64,000 nucleotides of DNA from Bursaphelenchus xylophilus. Its lineage: Eukaryota; Nematoda; Chromadorea; Rhabditida; Aphelenchoididae. The translations under genes and the position numbers were made by a program. The stretch lies in NCBI GenBank assembly GCA_904066235.2, contig CAJFCV020000004.1, forward strand, positions 62,001 through 126,000, given 5' to 3'. Below are positions 1 to 11,008 of the stretch, piece after piece; position 1 is the first letter of the stretch, and each line of letters opens with the position of its first letter. The notes beneath the pieces are model-generated. The model saw only the letters and a program-made list of their open reading frames with translations, was not told the origin of the DNA and made no database searches.

Positions 1-1027
1 GAAACTGCAACGATTTGTTTTTGTTCATAAGGTTCCACTTACACGATCAGCCTGGCCCGGTAGACGTCCGTAAAATAAATGGGAATGGTCGCGGCGACTG
101 CAGCATACGAACAAATCGTGGCGTTAAATAAAGTCAGCCACAGTCTCCGCCAGAAAATGTCGACAGATAGAATTGTCGCAAAATAAGACTAAAAAAAAGA
201 AATTCACCGTAATCTTTTGTTCAAACCATGGGAAAAATTTGTCAAAACTTGAATTTTCACGCTTGGAACATCCCCCTAATAAGTAAAGCCAACCAACTTA
301 CCGCACTTGCCAAACTATTCAGCGCTGTGACGATGATAATCCCAGGGACCATGCATTTGATTGCTCGGATGTTATCGGACAATTGAAACATTGCTGTCAA
401 GCTGTATCTGTATTTGTGGTTGTACAACTTTGACTGCATGTAACGTCGTTCATTGGTTCTTTTGCAGTACAAGAAAATCTGAGACATTTTTCAGCTCGTG
501 TGCTCGACTTACAAGTATTAACGTCCATTGAAACAGAAGGGCAATCGTAAAGATAAATGTCGTGGACATGAACCCTGGAATTTGATTTGCAAGCAATAAC
601 TTTTTCGAGAAATTAACTCTCTGTAACTCCCTCAAATTCAATCTTTGCGACTTTCATCCACTATTTCCCAACCTATAAAAGTAACCCACTGTCTGACTCA
701 TTATGTTGGCGACATCATCTTTGGCACTTACTGATTGTGATAAAGTAAACCGCAAGCGCACAGAAGAATGCTTGAAGAGCCAGCGTCACAAAGACTGTCC
801 ACCAAAATTCTTTCTTCTCATAGGTCTCTAGAAAGACGGTCGCAATAAGCCGTTCAAACGTCAAAGTACATAATGCGACGTAATAAGAGATCATAAACCC
901 GAATCTAAGGTATTCTGAGAACTGGACTTCCGGATTGCAATTGAAGAAATAGTCCAAGCTGGCTGAAAATGGCCGAGAAATTATAAATTGTAAAGACAAC
1001 TGCTTCATGGGGAATGTCCACATTTCG
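1..1027 (-). CDS. SRE-family serpentine chemoreceptor, partial (3' end off window)
   Basis: Predicted seven-transmembrane receptor of the nematode SRE type, a family thought to act in chemosensory neurons. The exon at 733-1027 holds a TM2/TM3 region with the typical LTFER-x-IAT ... YEKK stretch. Further exons are 513-620 (TM5-like), 303-478 (cytoplasmic loop with CKRTNERRY and TM6) and 43-188 (TM7 region), with a GTAAGT donor at 37-42 showing that the gene continues past the left edge. Introns 479-512 (34 bases) and 189-302 join in phase 0. The junction between 733 and 620 does not fit: the first exon leaves one base while the canonical acceptor starts a codon, so an exon is missing from my model or the gene is damaged. 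No TM1 exon with a matching phase was found upstream. Family assignment rests on the ER/YEKK motif and hydrophobicity only. Confidence 0.6.
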
Positions 1028-1249
1028 CTGAAACGTTTTACACGTGCTCTGATTAGGCAGAAAATATTTAATTCCTTAGGCGTTATAGTTTTTGCTTTTT
1101 CAAGGTAGGCCGAGACATAGAAGGGCTTTATGGCGCGACTAGTATGGAAATTTAAACTTATAGCTCTGACTTTAGCCTTGAAAAAAAAGCGAAAGTTAGT
1201 GGAAACAGCGAAAATTATTTTTTGGCAGTGCCTTTATCAATTCTGCACA

Positions 1250-1415
1250 AAGAATTAAGTTTTTCTTGCACGCCGCAGGCCAAACAGAAGGCCAAATATG
1301 CCCTTCAAAAATTCGAAAAAATTTCTCAATCCTGGCACGTTTTTCGATCTAAAAACGTGACTGCTTTCTGCAAAGCGCGAGCTCAAAATCTCTACTTATC
1401 CGTGGTCAATGACTG
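1250..1415 (+). repeat. Family B foldback repeat, end fragment
   Basis: Contains the family B end signature: a stretch ending in CTGCAAAGCGCGAGCT followed by AAAATCTCT, as in the better copy at 36010-36470. It lies between the two SRE exons and may mark the rearrangement that separated them. Confidence 0.5.
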
Positions 1416-1487
1416 ACTAATATTCCAAGTGAGTATTGCTCTGGCCTTTGCTTCTGCCATTCCCTGCGGCTTCACATATAACTTACC

Positions 1488-1829
1488 AACTGGTCGCCCT
1501 TTGCTCCAGTAAACATAGATAACGTGAATTCTGGTCATTTGCATTGCCGGAAACGTCCAAATCATACATCCGAACATTCGAACAGTATTCCGATGGAAGA
1601 TTTTAACCGAGAGAAAGACATAAACATTGATCGAGACCACAACAAATGAGACAAAGATTATCAAGAGTTCGGCAGCATCAATTACATAAAACACTTTGTA
1701 ATTATCAGGCAATGGCGAGTCATGATTATAGCAATAAGGCGATTCGTCGGTTAGAATTATGTAAAGATAGTCGTAGGCCTTGGAAAATAGATATTTTATA
1801 TTCATTTTTGCCGATAACGCTGGATGCAT
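1488..1829 (-). CDS. Orphan 5' exon of a second SRE-like receptor
   Basis: An open exon encoding an N-terminal segment, TM1 (AAELLIIFVSFVVVSINVYV), the SRE-like FHRN turn and the start of TM2 (WTFPAMQMTRI). It ends at a perfect donor (G|GTAAGT at 1481-1487) leaving one base of a codon. The next downstream exon (ending at 1027) needs two bases and begins with its own copy of the same TM2 motif (MWTFPMKQ). The two exons are therefore duplicates of one site rather than neighbours in one message. The simplest reading is a tandem pair of which one member has lost its remaining exons. A family B repeat fragment lies between them. Confidence 0.45.
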
Positions 1830-2035
1830 TTTATTCAAATTTGCTTTCGAGGATCACAATATGATCTTATCCATGCCATACCATCTCATAGGTTCTAAAA
1901 ATTTCAGCTTTATTACAAGGGAAAAGCCGTTCTAATGCAAAAGGGATAGCGACAATAGCAAAAAGAAAAATTTTTTTTTGGTACCAGAGAACCGAAGAAT
2001 TTTAATATTATAAATGACGCTTGATTTCCGATGAA

Positions 2036-2466
2036 ACTAGAGGCTAGACATGGCTCCCGGGCCGGCCTGGGCCGGGCCGTGGGCCGGGCCGAAATTCCGG
2101 CCCGTCGGCCGGGCCGGCGTTTTGGCCCGGCCCGGCCCGGAATATTTAAAATCCAGAATCTCGAAGTGAAAATTGGGTTTGATAATGAAAATGAACGCAA
2201 TGTCAAGACACAATTGGTTTTTTTAAAGGTATTTTTGTTTTTAGATAGCTATGGAACACAGTATTTATCCATTTACATGATGATAGAAAAAAATTTGGTC
2301 ATAAGGAGTTAGACTTGGGGAGACTTTCGTTTCAATGGGCCGGCCCGGGCCGGCCCGGGCCGACGGAAAATTTGAAACGGGCCGGGCCGGCCGGAACCCT
2401 TCAGGCCGACGGGCCGGGCCGAGATTTCCGGCCCGGGCCGGCCGACGAGCCATGCCTACTAGAGGC
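2036..2466. repeat. GGCCCGG-rich foldback element, copy 1
   Basis: Two blocks made almost entirely of GGCC/GGGCC units (2050-2142 and 2338-2455) face each other. They are bounded by matching inverted ends: CTAGACATGGCTC on the left and GAGCCATGCCTACTAG on the right. The core between them is ordinary AT-rich DNA. The arrangement makes a foldback about 430 bp long. Long reading frames through the blocks (GPGRAG-type repeats) come from composition and I do not call them genes. A second copy with different ends is in the glutaminase intron at 53285-54050. Confidence 0.7.
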
Positions 2467-3293
2467 AAGCTAAATCAAGTCCCGTCTGCGTCGCGTTTGT
2501 CACTGCCCGCTTTTGTTTCCCGCTAAACAAATGGTCTTTTCGTTGTCCAGGAGAGTCGATGAAACCAGTCGACAAAGCATTGAGACAAAAAAAATTCTTT
2601 CTAAGGTATTTAGGACACCTTTGTTTGACGAGGAACTATGTACATTAAAAAAGTAAGATCAGAACATTTTCACCGAGTACTATCAAATACTACGTGTTTC
2701 GTGTCAACATTGCGCCTCGATTAATCTATAACTGAGTAAGAAGTTTACAACTTTTCATATGCATACTTTTTCGGCCTCATAAACATCTCTGGAAGCGGGC
2801 TTATCTATGATATGCACATATATAATTTGTGATCCGAGGGTCGGCCTTTACAGGTGCTTTCCCGAAGCCACATAATTGATACAAACTACCTCGTTACGGA
2901 GAACTGTGGAATGTCTACAACAATTGTTTCTAATAAACAAGATTTAACTCTGACAAAAGATCTTAAAATTTTCGTTTTATTTGCAAATTTTGATAAAACG
3001 TGGTAAAAATTCTAAAAATTCACACACCGTTTTTAAACAAATATGCAAGATTTCTAGCCCGCAATTTGCAGGAACCGTCGATATTTTTTTAAGTCAAAAC
3101 TTGTTTTTATAATGGAAAGTATTTTCGGACGCATTGAACTCGAAAAACCCAAACTGTAAGATATTGTTGCATAAATATTCAAAGCCCTTCGTTCAACAAA
3201 CGCTCTTTCTGCGACAAATAAAAGGAGGATTAATCGGCACAAAGCATCGGCTTTATTTCAATAAGTATAATATTATTCGTGATTTTGAGTGCA
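2467..3293. other. AT-rich intergenic region
   Basis: No convincing reading frame, RNA gene or repeat signature was seen. It would contain the promoter of the plus-strand kinase-like gene; no clear TATA box was recognised. Confidence 0.4.
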
Positions 3294-5652
3294 ATGCTGC
3301 ACGGGAATCTGAATAATCTCTCTAAGTCGTGGCTTCTGGAGACGATTTGTGAAAGTTCCCCAGCCTTAAAGCTGGCTTTTAAAGAGGATAAGGTTATCTC
3401 GGTAGGTACAATCTTGCTATGCAATCACATTCTGCTGCTCTGACAATGATCTTTCAGATAGATTTCAGTGATATTACAAATGGGAAGGGGTTCCAATCGT
3501 TTATCTATTTGGCTACAGTCAGCTACAAAGACATCGCCGGTCGCCCTGAGCAGTTCCAATGTGTTCTCAAAGTGCCGACGAGGGTATTCAACGATCATGG
3601 CGTTGAACAAACAAATCCGGAGGAAGTAGGTGTTGTCTATCTCTATGCTCTTACCCACGAGTTTGTGATCTCCTAAGGTCTTCGAAAGAGGGTCAACAGA
3701 AACCTGCGACATAGCTGGGAAAGTGCTCGAGGTACGACATATCAGACTTCCTTTAAATTTTGCGCTTCAACGAGAGAGCGCGTGAAATGCGGAAAGCGAT
3801 ATGACGGGAAACAGTTTTTTAGCCATAACTTTGTCCTTTTTCAGCAGCAAAATTGATATTAGAACGTTTGCGGTAAACATTATTATTTCTATGTCTTGTC
3901 TACCAAACCCCAAGAATGTTTCAATTAACTGTTGATTAGAAATATCTCTTGTCAGGGTACTACAAATGCATTCACTTCCAGAAAACCGCCGAATTCTTTT
4001 TCGAACTTGTCAACTCCCTGCATGATCAAGAATGCCTTGTCTACAAGTTCCTTGGCCCGCTTGCGGGGGTTGGATTTCCCATTCCAAAAGTTTACAAGAC
4101 AATTTCTCGGAATCAGGCGGCGAAATTGTCATCAGAAAACAAGTCGCCAGTTATTGTAATGGAATTCATAAAAGGGAAGACTGCAAGCATATTCGAGACT
4201 TTCACAGAACCGCAGCTACTGAATATGGCTCAAGATTTGGCCGTGCTGCACGATGAGGTCGGTCAACGAGCCGATAAAACGTGGGAAGAAGGGTTCGACA
4301 CGCGTTTTCGTTTCCATCCAGAAGCCGCGAAAATGTTGACAAATGGATTGGAATTCTTTAAAGCCGACGTTCCGGGTACGTACTCGTCAAAGTATTAACG
4401 TAACAAAATTTGGCTAGTTTTGCAGCTTACTGAGAACGAAACTTTGTACAAATATAATAAGATGATTTTTCTGCCGTTTTTTCCAAGCAAAACTGTCAAA
4501 GATGTAAAAAAAAATTTTTTTTTCTGTGAGCACCCTCCGCGTTTTTCGAGATGAAAAAACGCCGAGGATCGCAATTGGACCACTTTTCTTGTAAGCCTAT
4601 TTCAGACAGCGCAAGTTACATCGACACTCTAAAAAAGATCGATTTGCATTGGTTTATAAGGTACTCCATGAAAACTTTGCCTGAGAAGTTCAATGCGCAG
4701 ACTTTAGCCCATGGCGATGCATGGAGCAATAACGTGATCTTTGAAGAAACGTCTGATGGGAGTACTGGTGATAAGGTCGCCGCTTACATTGATTGGCAAA
4801 TGTCTTTCTGGGGTACGTGCCTTTCCTGGAGAATCTGTGGATACTGTAACAAAACCGAATACTTTTATAGATCACCTGTGGAGTTTCTGCACTACGTTCT
4901 CCCAAGTTAATTATTTTCAGGAAGTCAATTGCAAGATCTATGTCAATTCCTTGTTATCTGCACTGACGCTGAAATCCGCGAGGTTGTTTGGGAGAAGGTC
5001 TTACTTGAGTATTATCAAAAACTCGCTGATCTTCATGCCCGCAGGAATATAAACGTGCCCTTTACATTTGATGAGGTAGGCTAGTAACATGCAAGGATGC
5101 CAAATATGTCAAGTCGCATAATAAATTTTTTTCTTGTTGTGATTTTTTTACAGTAGGCGAAGAAACTTTTTGAGTCAACCCGTGAAAATCACGATTCTAC
5201 AATGTCTGATATGGTCCGTTCGGAAAGTCGCCAGACTGATTTCGGCAACATGCACTGCACGAAAATAAAACTTCACTTTACACTCTGCATTTTCTTACTT
5301 CTTGCGCTTCAGCGACTCTCCGGACGGACTAGTACTTTAATGCAGCAGTTTTTTTTAAAAAAAATCAAGTTTTTTGCTGTGAAAGACTATTGAATGATTA
5401 TGTATCGATAATTTTGTCGTTTAGGCGAAGGAAATGTTCCAAGTGCTTCAAGTCTTCTTCGGAATAAACATTGCTCTTTATTACCAACTCAACACGGCCG
5501 TGTATAACGCAGAAAACACCGAGGAAGGGAGAAGGAATAAAACGAAGCTGAAGAAAAGAGCGCTCGAAGCAATAAAGAACGCCACGAGACTGGTGGAAAC
5601 TCTTGGTCTTGATGATGTTAGCGATAATGCTGAAGCAGAAGTTGGAAAGTGA
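3294..5652 (+). CDS. CHK kinase-like / DUF1679 protein
   Basis: Six exons: 3294-3401, 3458-3629, 3956-4375, 4606-4812, 4921-5075 and 5425-5652. Phases all fit, giving about 429 residues, normal for the nematode DUF1679/CHK family. The start at 3294 puts a short leader before SWLLETI. Exon 2 has the family's GKGFQSF region and the strand ending VLKVP with the lysine. Exon 4 has the Brenner-type catalytic loop HGDAWSNN (about residue 269) and the metal-binding IDWQ (about residue 297). These are hallmarks of the aminoglycoside/choline-kinase-like fold, so it probably phosphorylates a small molecule; the substrate is unknown. The weakest splice site is the exon 2 donor (G|GTGTTG). No signal peptide was seen. 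The gene converges on the coiled-coil gene that ends at 5818. Confidence 0.85.
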
Positions 5653-5802
5653 TCGTGTAGGAGCCATAGTTGAACTTTGAGATGGTTAATTTCTTTGAGT
5701 TATTTTAGAGAAAGACAACGTTTCTCTTCTGCATTTGGGCTGCTAAAAGCAATATTCCGTACAACAGTTGTTTATTGTAAATATTTCACTTCGAAAACAT
5801 CA

Positions 5803-5808
5803 GAATAA
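5803..5808 (+). terminator. Probable poly(A) signal of the CHK gene
   Basis: AATAAA about 150 bases after the kinase stop codon. A minus-strand AATAAA (read as TTTATT at 5771-5776) serves the convergent gene, so the two 3' ends overlap by about 30 bases. Confidence 0.5.
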
Positions 5809-5817
5809 AAATCGTAA

Positions 5818-7476
5818 TTATTCGGCGCTCACTGCAGAGGATTCGGGGGACTCGGCAATAGCAGCTTTGTACTTCTGAAAAAGGTTGCCAAATTTTTTTT
5901 GCTTTTTGCCGATATCAAAGTTTGTTTCGAAGTAACAAATGAGACTTTTTGCAAAGTGCTTGGAATATGGCCGCAGGGCTTTTGAACTCTTCTAAGGCGA
6001 TATTTCCGAAAAAATGCGGCCGAAGAGCTCATGGTGCTCGGGAAAATATAAAAATGACCTTCCTAATTGCCGCAGGGATTTTTAGCAGAAGAAATGTATA
6101 TTCCCAAGGTAATCGGGCCCTTGAAGAACCCAAAAAATTTAATTTTTGTAAATCTTTTTTATTATTTCCCAAGTTGTCACCAAAATGAATCTCTGGAAAC
6201 CGCTCAAAAACACTTCTATGTACAACGATTGATTCCAAAGACAACGTACCTCTTCGCGTTTGGTGAGATCCCTTGCCCAAGCCTTCAGTCTGTTTTCCTT
6301 GTTGTGCAACTCAAAGTCCCATTGTTTGAGGCGGCTTTTCTCATACATTAGACTGGCCTCCTTCTTCGTGGCGCGATCCAATTTTCTGGCGGCCCTCTGA
6401 AGCAGATCATTGGCGGCATTCAACATTTGGAAGGCGGCGTCTTGACTCAACTCTATTTCATGGGCCCAAGAACTGGCTGGATCGGCTGAAAATGTTTTTG
6501 TAGTGCTTGACCAGAAACGAGTTGATCGAAATTTAACGAATTACAAAAGTTACATTTTTAAGGCCCTCAGGTGCCGTATCTTCGGAAAACAGCTTTATAA
6601 GACTAACAAGCCTTCAGGCATTTATATTTTCGACCTCTGTAGTTTACATCGGCCAGTCTTATAGGCAAAATATATAAAACTATTATTACTGTAACATCCT
6701 GAAGGCTTTAAAACGCAAAGTTATTTGCCAAAAAATAGGGTCCCTGAGTGTTGTCAAATCACCGTTTTCGTAAAAGTTCCTTATTTTGGCCACAACTTTC
6801 GGAAACTGGTCGGAATTAGCCCAAATTTAGCGTGCATGCTTAATTCATCGTTGTCAATGCCCGGACAGTGGATTTAGTTAGTGAGGTACCTTCTTTTTTA
6901 CGTACCATCTTACCCTTCAAAAAAGGCTGCAGCCTGTGATTTTACACTTTATACGATGAAACATGTCCGGAACTAAACTTATTGCCTCCGTATGGAACTA
7001 AATGAGTCGTCACAGCCTTCGTAGGTACCCTTAAAACTATAGAGCTATTATTATAGTAATTCAGTGCCAGCTAGGTCGAAGCGTTTTTTTCCTAACTTTA
7101 GTGCCCAAGCTTGGGCGCAGTTCGCGGAGTACCTTTGTTGTGGCCAAAATAAGGAACTTTTTCCACAGTTTTTTGCAAATTTCAAGCTATTATTTCCGAA
7201 ATTAATGACAAAGGAAACGGAGAAAATCGACTTACCCTGCTCTTTTCTCTTCGGCGGAGGTCCCAATGAGTCCCAAACTGAGCGACGTTCTTTCTTGACT
7301 TCTACTTTCTCCGCCAACTTTCCATCGCCGGCTCTTTGCACCGGCAGTCGGTGGGACTCGCCCAATTCCGGCTTGATTCTCCATTCTTCGATCCGATTCA
7401 ATTGCCCCACCATACCGCTGATCGAATCCTCGGAGACTTTGCTAGCTCTCGCTTTGCGCCCGGCGTTCGCGGCCAT
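5818..7476 (-). CDS. Small coiled-coil protein of unknown function
   Basis: Three exons (7236-7476, 6250-6485, 5818-5874) join in correct phase to about 177 residues. I do not recognise the family. The first 80 residues are polar and basic, with a RRSVWDSLGPPPKRK stretch that could be a nuclear-localisation or docking segment. The second exon is predicted helix or coiled coil rich in Arg, Lys, Glu and Leu (AANDLLQRAARKLDRATKK ... LHNKENRLKAWARDL). The tail is short and Ser/Glu/Ala rich. There is no signal peptide or membrane segment, so a cytoplasmic or nuclear scaffold role is likely. The clean phases and the poly(A) signal at 5771-5776 argue for a real gene. Confidence 0.65.
6486..7235. other. 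Intron 1 of the coiled-coil gene
   Basis: AT-rich intron of 750 bases with no further exon or repeat that I can support. Confidence 0.4.
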
Positions 7477-8307
7477 ATTTTGGGAAAGGAATGGGAGTAG
7501 ACCGGACGAAAAGGAGGAGAAAGTTGAATGGACGGTTGGATAATGATTTTTTGGGGGAAATTTGAATAAAGTTTTTTGGGGACCAATTTCCTCTACCCTT
7601 CGCTGAGAATGAAAATTTGAATTGAATTTTTGCTCATTTTTGGGGAATTTTCATTCTTGGGGTTTCTCCCCGAAAACTCGAGAGCAAGGCGCCAAAGAGA
7701 AAGGAGAAAACTCGATTTTTCAGTACCGACCGGTGGATAATGACAGAGACTAAAAAAATGTCAATTTGTAATCTGTTTAGAGTATTCATGCAAAATTTGA
7801 GGAGAATGACACTGCAAGGTACTAGTCTATCCAGAAGGTACTGTTGCAATATACCTACAGTGTCATTTAGATAAATCACATATATACTATGATCTACCAT
7901 AGTTCTGTATTTATTCATGTAATAAAAAGCAATTTTTCTTTGGTAATTCGCAAAAATGACCCTCCAAACTCGTGTTCAGAAGGACAGTAAAATAAAATTT
8001 TGTAATATGTTTCATTGATTATCTGATGAATTTTGTGGTGGCTTCTCAATTGTTACTTGCACAGTTGTAGGTTCTTCAGTTGGAGGTTTGGTCTCTTTTG
8101 GGGATTCGGTCTCACGAGGGAATGGTCTGAACTTCCCCCAGCGTTTGGGAAAATGACTAGTACAGGTGGATAGAGCAGGTCAACTTTGGTAAAAAGAGCC
8201 ATTTTCCAGCTGCGGAATAAGCCCGGCCGACGAGAAAAATCGACCGAAAGTTCCACAAAAATTTCCTCTTTCTCTTCCCTCGGAAAAGAAGAGCGGTGTC
8301 CAATGGT

Positions 8308-8377
8308 TCGGTTAGCCGAGTGGATAAAGCATCCGCTCGATATTCTTTTGGGGGTTGGTTCGATTCCGGGGCCCCGC
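8308..8377 (+). pseudogene. tRNA-like sequence (pol III A and B boxes), left arm
   Basis: TTAGCCGAGTGGATAAAG matches the A box and tRNA D arm, and GGTTCGATTCC matches the B box. The GTGGATAA stretch resembles arginine tRNAs. No acceptor stem and no convincing anticodon stem can be formed, so this is a tRNA-derived promoter head and not a working tRNA. Confidence 0.6.
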
Positions 8378-8642
8378 GGGGTCTCGCGAAGGGCCGTGAT
8401 AAGGCTTTGATGAGCAAGATCAAACTCTAACAACCCAAAAAAATATTTTGCCATTTTTAAACGTTTTATAGGAGAATTATACCAAAACAATAATCGTCAA
8501 AAAATGAATTTTTTGGGTGCTTCCGAACCTTCAAAGCGATGGAACGTCGAAGTTATACCCGTTTGGCTTTGAAAAAGGCAAAATAATTTTTTTGGGGTTG
8601 TTAGAGTTTGATCTTATTCATCAAAGCCTTATTCCTTCGCGA

Positions 8643-8712
8643 GACCCCGGGATCGAACCAACCCACAAAAGAATATCGAGCGGATGCTTTATCCACTCGG
8701 CTAACCGAACAT
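8643..8712 (-). pseudogene. tRNA-like sequence, right arm
   Basis: Inverted copy of the left tRNA-like head, with the same A box and a B box reading GGTTCGATCCC. It likewise lacks a closed acceptor stem. Confidence 0.6.
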
Positions 8713-9774
8713 TTGACACCGCTCTTCTTTTCCGAGGGAAGAGAAAGAGGAAATTTTTGTGGAACTTTCGGTCGATTTTTCTCGTCGGCCGGGCTTATTC
8801 CGCAGCTGGAAAATGGCTCTTTTTACCAAAGTTGACCTGCTCTATCCACCACTGCTAGTCATTTTGCCAAACGCCGGGGGAAGTTCAGACCATTCCCTCG
8901 TCAGTTCCCGTTGTAGATTCAACTGGCGCCTCGGTGGTGGAGTCGGACTCAGTAGGTCCATCTTCACTGGGCTCTTCAGCCGTTGTTGTCTCGAACGGGC
9001 AAGCACAGCATTCCGGGACTTTAGGGTCCGGCTTTGGCCAGATTGGGACTTGTCTTCTTCTCACTTCTAAAATTTTGATATGTACTATATACAATTTGGG
9101 GTTTCTTGCCCGGCAGTGACGCGCCAAGACCGCTCTGCGCAAATGATCAGGACTTTTTGACCCGGGTAGTACGCTCTGCAGCGTTGCGTATCTCAACTAC
9201 TACTACAAGCCGTGGACTAAAAATTCCAAGCTTGGATATCGTATCTTACCATGGACACGGTATGGGCTCTCCAATCCCACAGAGATCTGATACGAGCAAA
9301 CGATTGCAACAAGAGCTAATGAAAGGAGGATAAATTTCTGAAATTGCCAAAATCATCATACGTTTTCGAATCTTTATCCTAAAGTAAAAATGGAAAACTT
9401 ACCATTTCTAAATGAAAGTTGAGGAAACACTCACCTCAACGAAGGCTCTGATGAGCTTTTTATAGCAATATGAAGTTATGTGCTGATTAAGATTTTTTGA
9501 TTAATGAATAATCTTTATGTGCGTTTTTGCCACCTCTCATCCTCGGCCCAATGATCACTTTTTTTGAGTCATTTAGCAATCAATGATGGGGCATTCTGAT
9601 TATGATTTGATTATAATACGCAGTCATGAAAAATGCAATCCGAAACGCATAAGCGACTTCTGGATCCATGGAAAAATCTGAATGCAAGATTTCTACGCCA
9701 TAACATCCATAAGCTAGTCCAATCTTGATTGCAGTCCTTTGAGCGGGACCCGCGAGGCCGAGCCCAGTAATGTG

Positions 9775-10052
9775 TCAAAATTTTAGAAGTGGGGAGAAGA
9801 CAGTCTGGCCAAAGCCTGACCCACAAGTCCAGTAATTTTGTGCTTCCCCATTCGAGTCCACAACGGCTGAAGAACCCAAGGAAGAGGATCTACGGGGTCC
9901 GATTTTACCACCGAGGCGCCAGTTGAATCTTCAGCGGAAACTGAAAACAGACCTTCAACTGAATGAACCTACAAGTATGTAAGGAACAACTTCCAATTCA
10001 CCTGAATCTACGGGTCTTGAAAAGCCATTTGAACCGCAAGATTTATCAAATA
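9775..10052 (+). pseudogene. Inverted paralog of the Thr-rich exon, without the foldback insertion
   Basis: Plus-strand sequence resembling exon 3 of the secreted-protein gene, in opposite orientation. It starts at a TTTTAG acceptor-like site and shares TCTGGCCAAAGCC, the ACGGCTGAAGA region and the GAGGCGCCAGTTGAATCT region. A deletion near the start and an altered Cys segment shift the frame, so it is degenerate. Around 9940 the sequence runs straight through the position where the other copy carries the foldback, so it records the uninterrupted site. No signal-peptide exon was found for this copy. Confidence 0.65.
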
Positions 10053-11008
10053 ATCTATCACGAAACGCGGAGAGTCGACAAGACTGAAGATGTTTCAATA
10101 CAAAAGTCATCGACTTTTGCACGAGTACTCTTAACATGTCACTAATTAATTCGGTAAAGAAGCCTATTTCGCTTTTTTTTCTTAATAAAATTTGACTTTA
10201 AGTGCGATAAATGATATTTTTCCGGGGAAAAATTGCTGATAAAGTACAGAAAACTATAAAACGAACATCCAGCTTAACTCGATCACCCAAAATGCCCTTT
10301 CTTTCCACGCAATAAACACCAAAATTAAGGCTCTTTAACCCCCAAAAAAGATCAAGTTTTATTTGTTTTACATATTTACCAATACTGTTTCTCTTCTCCA
10401 CTTTTCGGCCCGCAAAAGACGGGATTTTCGGCGGGGCCGAGAATTTCTTTTGGCGCCACTTTTGTTTTTCGCCCTCCGGCAATGAGTTAGGCCGGGGATT
10501 AGGAGGCGCCCGCCGGATGAGCAAAGGGGAACTTGAATTTTAAGACCTTCATCTTTGACAAGTGACGGGCCAGTTTTTCGATTTTTCCCGTTACTTTTTT
10601 GGCCAATGACTGGGCCGATTTTCGATTTTTTTAAAATTTTTACGTAATCAAATATTATTTTACTGTATGAACGAAAAATTTCAAAGTTCTTTGGTCAAAT
10701 ATTTTTATTTTTTGAGTTTTTAATTAAAATTCTTTTATCCCAAAAAATTCCTCCATTTTGTCTGCAGACCTCTAATATGGTGACATTCGATGTTTTGAAG
10801 ATGGACGATGCTATTCCCAATGGGAAAATTGTCATAAAAGATGACTTTGCCGCTATTTTTATAAAAATTATGAGTCTTTTTGTAGTCGTGTCATCGTGAA
10901 AAATTGTCATGACGTCTTTTTTTTGAAACAAATTCGTTTTGTACAGAAAATTTGTGTAGCAAAATTATTTTTTTTAAAAGTTTTCGAATAGTTAAACTTT
11001 TCCAGCTT
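10053..11008. other. Intergenic region upstream of the acetylcholine receptor gene
   Basis: AT-rich, with a short GC-richer patch at 10400-10530. No gene supported. A TTTTCCAG site just before the receptor ATG could be a splice-leader acceptor. Confidence 0.35.

Larger units (their letters stand above)
8115..8900. mobile_element. Foldback element: inverted pair of tRNA-derived SINE-like units
   Basis: Two arms of about 330-340 bp (8115-8452 and 8577-8900) are inverted copies around a spacer of about 125 bp. The ends read CGAGGGAATGGTC and its complement. A 3-bp duplication (TCA on plus, TGA on minus) flanks it at 8112-8114 and 8901-8903. Each arm contains a tRNA-like stretch with pol III boxes. 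No protein gene is visible, so it would depend on enzymes supplied by other elements. The arms have diverged slightly, for example near the B box. Confidence 0.75.
8012..9405 (-). pseudogene. Secreted Thr/Glu/Pro-rich protein gene interrupted by a foldback element
   Basis: A small secreted-protein gene of unknown function. Exon 1 is just the ATG (9403-9405) with a GTAAGT donor. Exon 2 (9250-9337) encodes a signal peptide (KFILLSLALVAIVCSY) and a short spacer. Exon 3 starts near 9076 with a basic stretch, then WPKPDPKVPECCACPFE (three close cysteines) and a Thr/Glu/Ser/Pro-rich tail suited to O-glycosylation. The tail is cut at 8903 by the 786-bp foldback element. Reading runs three codons into the element and stops at 8885. 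Beyond the element, 8012-8111 carries a second Thr/Pro/Glu-rich segment with its own TGA at 8012-8014, in the same frame once the element and one TGA repeat are discounted. It may still make a shortened product of about 90 residues, so 'interrupted' is safer than 'dead'. Confidence 0.7.

Noticed and set aside
2031..2468. Proteins rich in Gly, Pro, Arg and Ala encoded in the GGCCCGG blocks
   Set aside because: Frames are open on both strands because of composition, and the region is a foldback repeat.
7064..7543. Plus-strand frame opposite the coiled-coil gene
   Set aside because: It mirrors exon 1 of the minus-strand gene, whose three exons join in phase and end with a poly(A) signal.
8308..8377. 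Functional tRNA gene
   Set aside because: A and B boxes are good, but neither an acceptor stem nor an anticodon stem forms, and the same sequence is repeated in an inverted arm. It is treated as a tRNA-derived promoter head.
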